Shown here: piece after piece, positions 13,556 through 21,733 of the stretch
How the letters are laid out: every line of letters begins with the position of its first letter
Position numbering within the stretch: position 1 is the first letter of the stretch
Assembly (NCBI GenBank): GCA_017621755.1
Contig: JAGASL010000057.1
Location: forward strand, 1 to 38,830
Reading direction: 5' to 3'
From: Clostridia bacterium
GTDB lineage: Bacteria > Bacillota > Clostridia > Oscillospirales > CAG-272
DNA length: 38,830 nt
Position numbers and translations under genes: made by a program
Notes under the pieces: model-generated
What the model was told of the DNA's origin: nothing
Database searches by the model: none
What the model saw: the letters and a program-made list of their open reading frames with translations, nothing else

Positions 13556-14698
13556 ATGAGTGAGCAAATGATCGAATTTTACAGAGACCGATTGGGAGAA
13601 GGCTTTGACTCTGAAACCTGCCGAATAATCCCTGCTATCGTACGCGATGGGAATGATACAGCGTATATGATCACCACTGACCTAGCACTAACAGGCTCTG
13701 ATGTTTTTGTAGGCTCCGAAATATTTAAAAGCGTTGATGGAGGGCTTACCTTTGGTGAACCCCACAGACTTAAACCATATGAGGTTTTCGAGAACGGTAT
13801 CCGAACGATATTTAACATCGATTCTCTTCACTACCACACGTCGACGGGAAAATTTCTTTGCTTTGGAAGGACTACGCATTATGCCGATGATAAGCACCCG
13901 ATCGCCGTACACGGTGTATCTACCTGTGAGCCCTATTTTTCAATTCTGGACACCGACACCGAAGAGTTTGGAGAACTCATCCCGCTTCCTATCCCTTGTG
14001 ACATGATCAGTGCAATTCCCCACGGACAGATCATTGAGGATGCTGACCACAATATGCTGCTGACATTCTACGGCAGTGCCAGAGAGAACACACGCTCTCG
14101 TATATTCACGGTTCTGTACTCTTTTGACGGAGAAAAGATCGAAATCGTAAAAAGCGGTACTCCACTTCTCTCGGGCCCCGAGCATATTCGTGGATATTGT
14201 GAGCCCAGCTTGGCTCGTCTTGGCGACAAGTATTATATGACGATACGCACCGACGACACTGCATATCTTGCGGTAAGTGAGGACGGATTTGATTTTGCAG
14301 AGCCTATCCCGTGGGTATTTGATGATGGCGAAAAGGTCGAAAGCATCAACACGCAGCAGCGTTGGCTGCGCTTTGATGATGCGCTTTACCTTGCATACAC
14401 ACGCAAAACTCAATATAATTCCCACGTTTTCCGAAATCGCGCTCCCCTTTTCCTCTCTCGCTTTGATCCCGAAAGACTCTGCCTTATCAAAGAAAGCGAA
14501 AGGATCCTCGTTCCCGAAATGGGCGCGCGGCTCGGAAATTTCCAAAGCTGTGACGTATCAGGCGACGAAGCTTGGATCAGCGTGGCTGAATGGATGCAAT
14601 TAGACGGCATCAAAAAGGATGAATGGAAAACTTGCGTGCGATACGGAAGTAATAATACTCTTTGGCGAGTAAGAGTTGTAAAAAACCGAAAGGATTAA
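13556..14698 (+). CDS. Sialidase-superfamily (BNR) beta-propeller protein
   Basis: A 380-aa protein following GGAGGA at 13542-13547. It shows propeller-like repeats and one Asp-box-like S63-VDGGLTF (variant of SxDxGxTW), then YSFDGEKIE and VSEDGFDF blade motifs. The ENGIRTIFNID and HGQIIEDADHNMLLTFYG stretches fit exo-sialidase-like or glycan-binding propellers seen in gut Clostridia. The classic arginine triad cannot be assigned by eye. No signal peptide. The propeller of the AraC fusion at 2301-3965 is related in fold but not obviously a close paralogue. It is followed after 36 nt by a PHP-domain gene, probably on the same transcript. Confidence 0.7.
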   Translation: MSEQMIEFYRDRLGEGFDSETCRIIPAIVRDGNDTAYMITTDLALTGSDVFVGSEIFKSVDGGLTFGEPHRLKPYEVFENGIRTIFNIDSLHYHTSTGKFLCFGRTTHYADDKHPIAVHGVSTCEPYFSILDTDTEEFGELIPLPIPCDMISAIPHGQIIEDADHNMLLTFYGSARENTRSRIFTVLYSFDGEKIEIVKSGTPLLSGPEHIRGYCEPSLARLGDKYYMTIRTDDTAYLAVSEDGFDFAEPIPWVFDDGEKVESINTQQRWLRFDDALYLAYTRKTQYNSHVFRNRAPLFLSRFDPERLCLIKESERILVPEMGARLGNFQSCDVSGDEAWISVAEWMQLDGIKKDEWKTCVRYGSNNTLWRVRVVKNRKD

Positions 14699-15145
14699 AA
14701 TATTGCCTGCAAATGCATGTTGGGAGGACGGCAAATGTTCAAAGCTGAAACGCATTGTCATACAAGAGAGGTAAGCGGATGCTCTCGTAAGAGCGCAAAA
14801 TATATGATAAAGCTTTACAAAGAGGCCGGATATTCAACTGTTTTTATATCTGATCATTTTCAGGCCGGCTCTTTGGACGTGCTCGGAGAAATTCCGTGGA
14901 ACGAAAAAATGACGATTTTCCTATCGGGTTATTATCGGGCAAAATACGAGGGGGATTTGCTTGGAATCACCGTGCTTCCTGCCGCTGAAATTTGCTTTGA
15001 CGACTCAGCGAATCATTATCTTGCATACGGGATCACAAAGGAATTTCTTGATGCGCATCCCAATCTCCACAAGATGTCGTCTGCTGAATTTCTTCCCATA
15101 GCCCGTGCCGTAATTTTGTCATGTAACAATAATCGGGGAAAAATC

Positions 15146-15171
15146 AAGGCTCGAAATTGTTGGGGCAACTC
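15146..15171 (+). repeat. 3'-flank repeat, family 1, copy 5
   Basis: GGCTCGAAATTGTTGGGG then CAACTCA, located inside the open frame of the truncated PHP gene. Confidence 0.75.
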
Positions 15172-15205
15172 AAAAAATCCTCGTTCTTCGGAACGAGGAT
15201 TTTTT
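15172..15205 (+). terminator. Rho-independent terminator inside the truncated PHP frame
   Basis: AAAAAATCCTCGTTC, TTCG loop, GAACGAGGATTTTTT; a 15-bp perfect stem. The reading frame stops just beyond it. Confidence 0.9.
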
Positions 15206-15298
15206 ATTATCATTTGACCGAAGGTCAACATCATTCCTCATTCACGCGGTACAAATGAACGAGGTTGCGCTCCGCACAAACGGAAGTTCCCATAAAAC

Positions 15299-15327
15299 TT
15301 GACACCTATTGCCCGAGGTGCTATAAT
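15299..15327 (+). promoter_or_regulatory. Promoter for the small protein-phosphoesterase-UroD unit
   Basis: TTGACA at 15299-15304, a 17-bp spacer, and TATAAT at 15322-15327. It lies at the change from AT-richer to GC-richer sequence. Confidence 0.9.
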
Positions 15328-15358
15328 GAAAGAAACGCTTGATAAAAGGGAAAACAAT

Positions 15359-15535
15359 ATGGAACCGAAGAATTATACCGTAGTTAAAATTGAGGGCGAG
15401 TATGCCTATCTCCGTGCAGACGGAAGCGGGGCAGAGGATGATCTGTTTCTGGCGATGGCACTCCTGCCGCCCGGCATCGACGTGGGTACCAGATTACACT
15501 ACGAAATGCTAAGCTATACGATCATAGCGCCATAA
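15359..15535 (+). CDS. Small hypothetical protein, 58 aa
   Basis: ATG at 15359 after AAAAGGGAAAA; longer in-frame starts overlap the promoter. The sequence (YTVVKIEGEYAYLRADG... GTRLHYEMLSYTII) alternates like a small five-stranded barrel and is reminiscent of DUF3006-type proteins. It is 18 nt upstream of the phosphoesterase start, so it is probably the first gene of that operon. No function can be assigned. Confidence 0.6.
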   Translation: MEPKNYTVVKIEGEYAYLRADGSGAEDDLFLAMALLPPGIDVGTRLHYEMLSYTIIAP

Positions 15536-15553
15536 AAGAAGGAGAACGTGAAA

Positions 15554-16663
15554 ATGAAAAAAATACTCACCTGCTTTTGCTTTACCGATATCCACAACCA
15601 GCAAGCCATGCTGGATTACCCCACCACGGTCAGGGGGTCGCTTGTGCAAGCGAAGGAGCTGGCCGTGCGCGAGTTCGGCCTGGCTGACGTGGCGTTGGTT
15701 GGCGGCGACAACATTTCAGACTACCCGCATTGGAACAAGTCCTGCGCGCTGCCCAAGAAGAACTTTTTAGACCTGAAGCAGAAAATGCACGCCTGCATTT
15801 CGGAGAGCGTGAAGGACGGCCGGGTGCTGTACGTGGCCGGCAATAACGATATGATCCTTGGCGACATCGGTACCGCGGAAAACGAGCCGTATAACACCAC
15901 CGATTTTTACGACCTGATGGACGAGGCCTTTGGCCCGCTGCCGAGTGGCGAGTGCCTGCCGCTTACCGCCAAGGAAAAGCCGGGCGAGCGCTATCTTGGC
16001 GCCTTTCACTACGTGGTGAACGGGGTCGATTTCATCGGCATCAACATCCACCCCGATACCGCCTTTAACTCGCACGAGGGGTATTACAGCAATGAAACGC
16101 TGCGCTGGGTCAAAAGCAAGCTGGACGAGATAGACCCAGAGGGGAAGAAGCCTGTCTTTGTGGTCGGGCACCTGTCGGCCAACTATTATTACACCGATGG
16201 CAAGCTGACCGAAACGATGGTCAACGGCGACCGCGCGCTGTTCTATGAGATCTTTCGGGGTCACCAAAACGCCTTTTACCTCTACGGCCACGTGCACGGA
16301 GAGACCTCCTGCTACCGGGATTTTTCCTCCGGCGCGGTGCTGCACATGGCAGAGGATGGTACACCGTTGGATGCCAACCTGCAGGCAAGCGACTCACGCG
16401 GGAGGGAATACGCCTATTCCTTCGTCCATATGGGTGGTCTGCGCCCATTCGGCCGCCAGTATTTTGCAGAGGACGGCCTGAGCGGCTACGGTGGCGAGGA
16501 AACGGTAAGCTACTACCCGCATACCGCCACGCCCACCTTGGCGCAGTTTTTGGTCTTTGAGGTCTACCCCGACCGCGTTGTTTTCTATATCCGTAATACC
16601 GGCAAGCACGAGCACTATGCGCAGACCGATCTCTTAAAGGAATATACCGTATATTTGAAATAA
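15554..16663 (+). CDS. Calcineurin-like metallophosphoesterase
   Basis: A 369-aa protein. ATG at 15554 is 9 nt after AAGGAG; a GTG two codons earlier is too close. The metallophosphoesterase blocks are in order: D-x-H in FTDIHN (12-14), GGDN at about 51-54, GNND at about 97-100, VGHLS at about 206 and GHVHGE at about 246. The family hydrolyses phosphate mono- or diesters with two metals. There is no signal peptide. Operon position before a UroD-fold protein gives no clear substrate. Confidence 0.85.
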   Translation: MKKILTCFCFTDIHNQQAMLDYPTTVRGSLVQAKELAVREFGLADVALVGGDNISDYPHWNKSCALPKKNFLDLKQKMHACISESVKDGRVLYVAGNNDMILGDIGTAENEPYNTTDFYDLMDEAFGPLPSGECLPLTAKEKPGERYLGAFHYVVNGVDFIGINIHPDTAFNSHEGYYSNETLRWVKSKLDEIDPEGKKPVFVVGHLSANYYYTDGKLTETMVNGDRALFYEIFRGHQNAFYLYGHVHGETSCYRDFSSGAVLHMAEDGTPLDANLQASDSRGREYAYSFVHMGGLRPFGRQYFAEDGLSGYGGEETVSYYPHTATPTLAQFLVFEVYPDRVVFYIRNTGKHEHYAQTDLLKEYTVYLK

Positions 16664-16676
16664 AGGGAGAAGCAGG

Positions 16677-17921
16677 ATGACAGCAAGAGAAAGAGTGCTG
16701 GCGGCCATCGCCCACAAGACTCCCGACCGTTGCCCGCTTGACCTTGGCGCAACGCCAAGCTCGGGCATCTCTGCCATCGCGTACAACAATCTCAAAAAGC
16801 ACCTCGGCATAGAGGGCGGCCATACCCGCATTTACGACGTGGTGCAGCAGGTCGCGCAGCCGGAGGAGGAGCTCCTTTCCCGGTTCGGCGTAGATACCAT
16901 CGACATCGGCCGCGCCTTTAACGAAAAGGATAGCGACTGGTATGATACCACGCTGGCAGACGGCTCAGTCGGCCAGTACCCCGTCTGGTTCCGGCCTGAG
17001 AAGCAGGCAAACGGCGATTACCTCGTCTATGATAAGGAGGGCACCAAGATCGCCCGCATGCCCGTTGGCGCCACCTTCTTTGACCAGACGTGCTTTCCGT
17101 ATGAGGAGGACTACCCCACCAGCTACGAGGGGCTTGACCACGCCATGGGCAAGGTACTGTGGAGCGCGCTGGTGCACAGCCCGTGGGACCACGCGGGGGA
17201 AGAGGATTTCTATACCCGGCTGCGTGAGAGAACGCTTGCCCTGCGCCAAAGCACCGACCGGGCGCTTGTCATCACCTGCGGCTGCAACCTCTTTGAATGG
17301 GGCACCTTCCTGCGTCGGATGGACAATTTCCTTATGGATATCTATACTGACGAGGAGAACGTAGAGGCGCTCGTCGAGCAGCTGATGGTTCGCCACCTGG
17401 CTACCTTAGAGAAGGTGTGCGCCGCGGTGGGCGACCTGGTAGATATTCTTCGATTTGGTGACGATCTTGGCATGGCCACGAATATGTTCATGTCGCGCGA
17501 GAAGTATCAGGCGCTGTTTAAGCCCTACCACACCAAGCTGAACGAATACGTGCATGCCCACAGCGGTATGAAGACTCTGTTGCATTCCTGCGGCTCGATC
17601 GCCCCCATCATCCCCGACCTGATCGAGGCGGGCTACGATATCCTCAACCCCGTGCAGACCTCTGCCTATGGGATGGAGGCCGAGAAGCTGAAGCGCGAGT
17701 TTGGCAAGGATATTACCTTCTGGGGCGGCGGCTGCAATACCAAAACGGTGCTCAACCACGCCACCCCTGCCGAGGTCTATGACCATTGCCGCCGGATGAT
17801 CGACGTATTTCATCAGGATGGGGGCTTTGTCTTTAACCAGGAGCATAACATCATGCCCGACGTGCCGCCCGAAAACATCCTCGCGATGTACCGCGCGGTA
17901 CGCGATTCGGCAAACGAATGA
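16677..17921 (+). CDS. UroD/MtaA-family protein (methyltransferase-like)
   Basis: A 414-aa protein of the uroporphyrinogen decarboxylase/corrinoid methyltransferase fold. It begins TARERVLAAIAHKTPDRCPLD, the common start of this superfamily. The zinc site typical of MtaA/CmuA-like transferases is present: H303 and C305 in LLHSCGS and C353 in GGGCNTK. This favours a thiol or corrinoid methyl-transfer type over heme synthesis. No corrinoid protein or MtaB-type partner is encoded nearby. It starts 13 nt after the phosphoesterase and is in the same operon. UroD-fold proteins of this type are common beside sugar genes in gut Clostridia; their role there is unresolved. Confidence 0.8.
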   Translation: MTARERVLAAIAHKTPDRCPLDLGATPSSGISAIAYNNLKKHLGIEGGHTRIYDVVQQVAQPEEELLSRFGVDTIDIGRAFNEKDSDWYDTTLADGSVGQYPVWFRPEKQANGDYLVYDKEGTKIARMPVGATFFDQTCFPYEEDYPTSYEGLDHAMGKVLWSALVHSPWDHAGEEDFYTRLRERTLALRQSTDRALVITCGCNLFEWGTFLRRMDNFLMDIYTDEENVEALVEQLMVRHLATLEKVCAAVGDLVDILRFGDDLGMATNMFMSREKYQALFKPYHTKLNEYVHAHSGMKTLLHSCGSIAPIIPDLIEAGYDILNPVQTSAYGMEAEKLKREFGKDITFWGGGCNTKTVLNHATPAEVYDHCRRMIDVFHQDGGFVFNQEHNIMPDVPPENILAMYRAVRDSANE

Positions 17922-18105
17922 TACACGATAACAAGGAGCCCGATCGTGAGCGATTTTGCCGCATAGTGAGAGAGGCGTGGTGCCGCTGGCGGCATGATTC
18001 GTCTGTGGTTTTGTTGCCCGCGCGGCAAGGACAAAGCACCCCCGCCCTATATACAAGCACAAGCAGGCGTGGTATCATAAAAGCGTATGGAAAGGAGCTT
18101 GCCCT

Positions 18106-19203
18106 ATGAAGATCAGCAAAGCCAAGGAGACCATGACCGCCAAGGAGCGTGTTAAGAGAACCTTTCAATTTGAAAAGACCGACCGGGTAACCATCGGGTA
18201 TTCGGCTAACCCGGGCATTCACAGCCGGCTTTGTGCGGCGCTGGGCGTGCCGGAGGGCGATATCGAGGCGGTGTATCAGGCGCTTGGCGTCGATTACAGA
18301 CCGATCAACCCCGTCTATACCGGAAGGCCGCTATTCCCGGTGCCGGAAAACAGGCGCGTAGACCAGTTAGAGGGCTGCATTATGCGCTGGGTGGCGCATG
18401 GCACGGGCGGCTACTGGGATTTTTGCGATTTCCCGCTCAAGGATGCCACCGACGAGATGTTTGATCGCTTTCCCGTTCCTAACCCCGATGATTTTGATTA
18501 TGATATCGCCCTTGAGCAGGCAAAGAGCTACGGCGGGCAGTACGGCCTGTACGTTGGTAACCCCGGCGTGCCGGACGTGCTCAATTCCAACGGCCGCTTG
18601 ATGGGGGTAGAGGATATTCTATGCCACATCATGCTGGATGACGAGGCAGCCATGCGCTTTGTGCAGCGAAGAGCCGCCTTTCAGATGGGCATGATGGAGC
18701 GTACGATCGATAAGTGCAAGGGCCAGCTTGATTTCGTGTGGCTTGGTGAGGATCTGGGCACCCAGATCGCCCCCATGATCAGCTTAGATCTGTATAGGCA
18801 GCAGCTGAGGCCTATCCATAAGCAGTTCGTTGATCTGGCCGCCAGCTATGGCCTGCCTACCCTGGTGCATACCTGTGGCAGCAGCAGCTGGGTGTATGAG
18901 GATTTTATCGAGCTGGGCGTTCGCGGGGTAGATACCCTGCAGCCTGAGGCCGCCAACATGAGCCCGCAGTACCTTGCCTCGCATTTCGGCGGGCGATTGA
19001 ATTTCCGCGGCTGCATCTCTACCGCCGGCCCGCTGGCCTACGGCACCGCCGCGGAGACCGAGCAGGTCTGCCGCGAAACGCTGGATATCATGATGCCGGT
19101 GCGTGGCTACCACTTCGCCCCGACCCACGAGATCCAAGATAACACCCCGGTTGAAAACTTGATCACCATGTATCAGGCAGCGCACACCTACGGTGTGTAT
19201 TGA
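18106..19203 (+). CDS. UroD-family protein, second copy
   Basis: A 365-aa protein after AAAGGAG. It starts TAKERVKRTFQFEKTDRVTI like the previous gene and keeps the same zinc-site pattern: H255 and C257 in LVHTCGS, C303 in FRGCIS. It also has LGEDLGTQIAPMIS before the site and APTHEIQDNTPVENLI at the C-terminus, as in MtaA-like proteins. It is diverged from its neighbour, not a recent duplicate. The 184-bp gap before it shows a possible GCCGC/GCGGC hairpin near 17980 but no convincing promoter. Likely a methyltransferase-like or decarboxylase enzyme of unknown substrate. Confidence 0.8.
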   Translation: MKISKAKETMTAKERVKRTFQFEKTDRVTIGYSANPGIHSRLCAALGVPEGDIEAVYQALGVDYRPINPVYTGRPLFPVPENRRVDQLEGCIMRWVAHGTGGYWDFCDFPLKDATDEMFDRFPVPNPDDFDYDIALEQAKSYGGQYGLYVGNPGVPDVLNSNGRLMGVEDILCHIMLDDEAAMRFVQRRAAFQMGMMERTIDKCKGQLDFVWLGEDLGTQIAPMISLDLYRQQLRPIHKQFVDLAASYGLPTLVHTCGSSSWVYEDFIELGVRGVDTLQPEAANMSPQYLASHFGGRLNFRGCISTAGPLAYGTAAETEQVCRETLDIMMPVRGYHFAPTHEIQDNTPVENLITMYQAAHTYGVY

Positions 19204-19218
19204 AAAATCGGGCAGGTA

Positions 19219-19425
19219 TGGCGTTGTGTTCTAAAGGACACAACGCCAGTTCTATTCGCCCTTGGCGAGAGATATTGCTACGCAGTGATATTTGGACTTC
19301 GTCCAAGTGATATTCGCTACGCGAGTTTTAGGGCGAATAGAATATCACTGTGAGGTGAAGCCGAACAATACTACTGCCCGAAGGGCAATATCACTCTTTG
19401 CGAAAGCAAAGAATATCACTTATAG
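19219..19425. repeat. Hairpin array 5 (linker GTGATATT) with 13-bp outer stem
   Basis: Begins with TGGCGTTGTGT/ACACAACGCCA (19219-19248). The outer arms TTCTATTCGCCCT (19250-19262) and AGGGCGAATAGAA (19330-19342) match perfectly. Inside and after are TTGGAC/GTCCAA, TCGC/GCGA, GCCC/GGGC and CTTTGC/GCAAAG hairpins spaced by GTGATATT, GTGATATTC or AATATCAC. It lies in the GC-rich part, so such arrays are not confined to the left island. No gene is visible in this gap. Confidence 0.85.
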
Positions 19426-19445
19426 TATGAAAAAAGAGAGCCTTG

Positions 19446-19460
19446 TGTGATCTTATCACA
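19446..19460. promoter_or_regulatory. Palindromic operator candidate before the TrxB-like gene
   Basis: TGTGATCTTATCACA is a perfect 6-bp inverted repeat with a 3-nt centre. It overlaps the place where a -35 would be for the -10 TATACT at 19482-19487. The TGTGA/TCACA arms resemble Crp/Fnr or Rex half-sites but spacing differs, so the binding protein is unknown. Confidence 0.4.
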
Positions 19461-19517
19461 GAAATGGCGCGTCTTTTGTAGTATACTAATAACAGAAAAC
19501 GAAGGGAGCATAGGCTT

Positions 19518-20459
19518 ATGAGGGCTGAAGAAAAAAATCAACGTATTTACGATATGATCGTGATCGGCGGTGGCCCCGCGGGATATACGGCCGCGCTGTA
19601 TGCTGCCCGCGCCGGGCTTAGCATTCTGCTGCTGGAGCGGCTAGCCGCCGGTGGGCAGATGGCGCTTACCCATCAAATTGATAATTACCCCGGCTTTGCG
19701 GAGGGGATAGACGGCTATACCCTGGCCGAGAATATGAAAAAACAGGCCGAGCGCTTTGGTGCCATTAGTCAGAATGCCGAGGTCAAGCGCGTAGATCTGG
19801 CGGCCACGCCCAAGGTGGTGGAGGCAGGTGACCAGACGTATTACGGCAAAACGGTAGTGCTGGCCACCGGTGCCGACCCAAGACCCTTAGGGGTAGCGGG
19901 AGAGGGCGATCTGATCGGCCGTGGCGTTGCCTACTGCGCCGCCTGTGACGGTATGTTTTACCGGGGCAAGACCGTGGTGGTCGTGGGTGGGGGCGATACC
20001 GCCGTATCTGACGCGCTGCTGCTCAGCCGCCTGGCCGAGCGGGTCATTTTGGTGCACCGCCGCGACCGCTTCCGCGCGACAAGGATCTATCAAGAGGCGC
20101 TCGCACGCGCCGAAAACGTAGAGCTGCGGCTGAATAGCCGGGTAATAGAGCTGCTGCACGAGGGGCGCGTTACCGGCGTGCGCCTGCAGGAGATCCCTAC
20201 AGGCAGGGAAAGCACGCTGTCCTGCGACGGCGTGTTCGTCAGCGTAGGCAGAATTCCCGCCACCGCCTTTCTTGGCGGCGCGCTCGCGCTGGATGAGGGC
20301 GGCTACGTGATCGCGGGAGAGGATACGAAAACAAGCATCCCTGGTGTTTACGCGGTAGGCGATCTCCGCACCAAGCACCTGCGTCAGGTGGTCACCGCGG
20401 TGGCGGATGGCGCCATGGCCGCCCACGCGGCTGAGGAATATCTGGCAGAAAACGCGTAG
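19518..20459 (+). CDS. Thioredoxin reductase-like flavoprotein
   Basis: A 313-aa protein, the usual TrxB length. The FAD-binding GGGPAG is at 17-22, the redox-active C140-A-A-C143-D pair in CAACDGMF, and the NAD(P)-binding GGGDTA at 157-162, with VHRRDRFRA after it as in NADPH-using enzymes. The second FAD motif is VYAVGDLR near the end. It reduces thioredoxin or a related disulfide protein in the cytoplasm. It stands alone between an operator-like palindrome and a strong terminator; no thioredoxin gene is adjacent. CAAC instead of CATC in the active site is a mild variation. Confidence 0.88.
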   Translation: MRAEEKNQRIYDMIVIGGGPAGYTAALYAARAGLSILLLERLAAGGQMALTHQIDNYPGFAEGIDGYTLAENMKKQAERFGAISQNAEVKRVDLAATPKVVEAGDQTYYGKTVVLATGADPRPLGVAGEGDLIGRGVAYCAACDGMFYRGKTVVVVGGGDTAVSDALLLSRLAERVILVHRRDRFRATRIYQEALARAENVELRLNSRVIELLHEGRVTGVRLQEIPTGRESTLSCDGVFVSVGRIPATAFLGGALALDEGGYVIAGEDTKTSIPGVYAVGDLRTKHLRQVVTAVADGAMAAHAAEEYLAENA

Positions 20460-20461
20460 CC

Positions 20462-20497
20462 AAAAGAGGCCGTCGGTATGAACCGACGGCCTCTTTT
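20462..20497. terminator. Terminator after the TrxB-like gene
   Basis: AAAAGAGGCCGTCGGT, ATGA loop, ACCGACGGCCTCTTTT: 16-bp perfect stem. Confidence 0.9.
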
Positions 20498-20552
20498 ACG
20501 TTGGATATGTGGTTTTTTGCCGCAAAAGGGAGGAGAAAGCAACGCAACCCTA

Positions 20553-20581
20553 TTTACAGAAAAGAAAAAGAGTGGTATGAT
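20553..20581 (+). promoter_or_regulatory. Promoter for the third UroD-fold gene
   Basis: TTTACA at 20553-20558, a 17-bp spacer, and TATGAT at 20576-20581. Confidence 0.65.
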
Positions 20582-20611
20582 AGAAATACCACTCGAACAA
20601 GGAGAAGGAGC

Positions 20612-21676
20612 ATGTTTTCTGTCACCTATCAGCGCGCGATTGCCGCGCACGAGGAATTTTGGAAGAGAGAGAAGCGTACCCGCCCGCTGCTGAGCATTCA
20701 GACCTGGCCACAAAAGCCTTTTCGCGCACCCGTGAGCCTTGAACAGAAGTGGCTGGATGAGGACTACATTTTAGCCGCCGCCCGGTACGAGGCAGAAAAT
20801 TCCTACTACGCCGGCGAGGCAGTGCCCCGCCTGTTCACCAACCTGGGCCCCGGCTGTATGGCCGCCTGCATGGGCACCGGCTACTGGCTGGCTGAGAGCA
20901 CGGTGTGGTTTGACCGTGCCCCCATCATGACCGACTGGGCAGAGCAGCCATCCCTGCACCTTGACCGTGAGAGTGAGATGTGGCGCCACCTTGACCGTCT
21001 GCAGACCGCCTTTTATGCCGATGGCGAGATCAACGCCTCGGCCACCGACATCGGCGGCGTGATGGACGTGCTCTGCTCGTTGCGCGGAACGGAAAATCTG
21101 CTTTACGACCTTTACGATTACCCAGAGGAGGTCAAGGCGGCCAGCGAACAGATCACCGACCTGTGGTTAGAGGTGTTCGACCAGCAAATGGCCCTGGCCG
21201 AGCGAGCCGGTCAGCCCTATAATACCTGGATGAACCTGCCCTCGCTTCAGCCCTGGTACCCCCTGCAGTGTGATTTTTGCGCTATGATCTCCCCCCGGCA
21301 GTTTGAAGAGTTCGTTTTGCCGCACCTTGCGCGCCAGGTGGCACACATGCCCCGCTCGATCTACCATCTTGATGGGCCGGGCGAGCTGCCGCATATCGAT
21401 ATGATCTTAGAGCTGGAGGGCCTTAGCGGCATTCAATGGGTGCCGGGCGACGGTGAAGCACCGCTGTGGGATGAAAAGTGGTTCCCCCTCTACCGCAAGA
21501 TCCAGGATAAAAAGAAGAATCTCGTCCTCGGCCCCGGCATCTCGCAGTATGACGAGGCAGGTGCCGAGCGGCTGATCAAATCGATCGACCCGGTCGGCGT
21601 GCAGATCGCGGCCTCCGCCAGCGACCCCGCCGCTGCCGAGTGCATGATCGAAAACGTAGAAAAGTGGTCGTCTTGA
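20612..21676 (+). CDS. UroD-fold protein with altered metal site
   Basis: A 354-aa protein; ATG 20612 follows GGAGAAGGAG, and the longer frame from TTG 20501 overlaps the terminator and promoter. The fold is UroD/methionine-synthase-like: DIGGVMDVLCSLRG, CAMISPRQFEEFVLPHL and a C-terminal ISASASDPAAAE-type segment. At the site where the two neighbours have HxCG it has H252-L-D254-G in YHLDGPGEL. The later cysteine is replaced in the LVLGPGIS stretch, so the canonical zinc ligands are lost. The reaction is therefore probably different. It is a single-gene unit. Confidence 0.7.
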   Translation: MFSVTYQRAIAAHEEFWKREKRTRPLLSIQTWPQKPFRAPVSLEQKWLDEDYILAAARYEAENSYYAGEAVPRLFTNLGPGCMAACMGTGYWLAESTVWFDRAPIMTDWAEQPSLHLDRESEMWRHLDRLQTAFYADGEINASATDIGGVMDVLCSLRGTENLLYDLYDYPEEVKAASEQITDLWLEVFDQQMALAERAGQPYNTWMNLPSLQPWYPLQCDFCAMISPRQFEEFVLPHLARQVAHMPRSIYHLDGPGELPHIDMILELEGLSGIQWVPGDGEAPLWDEKWFPLYRKIQDKKKNLVLGPGISQYDEAGAERLIKSIDPVGVQIAASASDPAAAECMIENVEKWSS

Positions 21677-21680
21677 CCCG

Positions 21681-21732
21681 AAAAAAAGGATCCCCTGGCC
21701 CGGTAAAAAACGGCCTGCGGGCTCCTTTTTTT
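21681..21732 (+). terminator. Imperfect terminator after the third UroD-fold gene
   Basis: AAAAAAAGGATCCCC and GCGGGCTCCTTTTTTT flank a GGCC/GGCC core; the stem has mismatches but ends in a T-run. Confidence 0.65.
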
Positions 21733-21733
21733 C

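Larger units (their letters stand above)
14735..15217 (+). pseudogene. PHP-domain metal-dependent phosphoesterase, 3' truncated
   Basis: Starts at ATG 14735 after GGGAGGA (14722-14728). It has the N-terminal PHP motifs: ETHCHT (first HxH), FISDHF and LPAAEICFDD (metal-binding acidic residue), then HYLAYGIT. PHP proteins normally run on to a HAHP-type motif and another 100 or more residues. Here the match stops after SSAEFLPIARA (about 15105). The last 35 codons are translated from non-coding sequence, family 1 repeat and terminator stem, ending in TGA at 15215. So the 3' part was lost at the repeat junction. The product would lack half its metal site and is probably inactive. Confidence 0.75.

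Noticed and set aside
2..15205. Integron or transposon island with its own recombinase
   Set aside because: No integrase, transposase or resolvase gene is visible anywhere in the window, so only a cassette-like layout can be claimed.
16677..17921. Calling the first UroD-fold gene hemE
   Set aside because: The HxC...C zinc site and lack of heme genes fit the MtaA/CmuA side of the superfamily rather than uroporphyrinogen decarboxylase.
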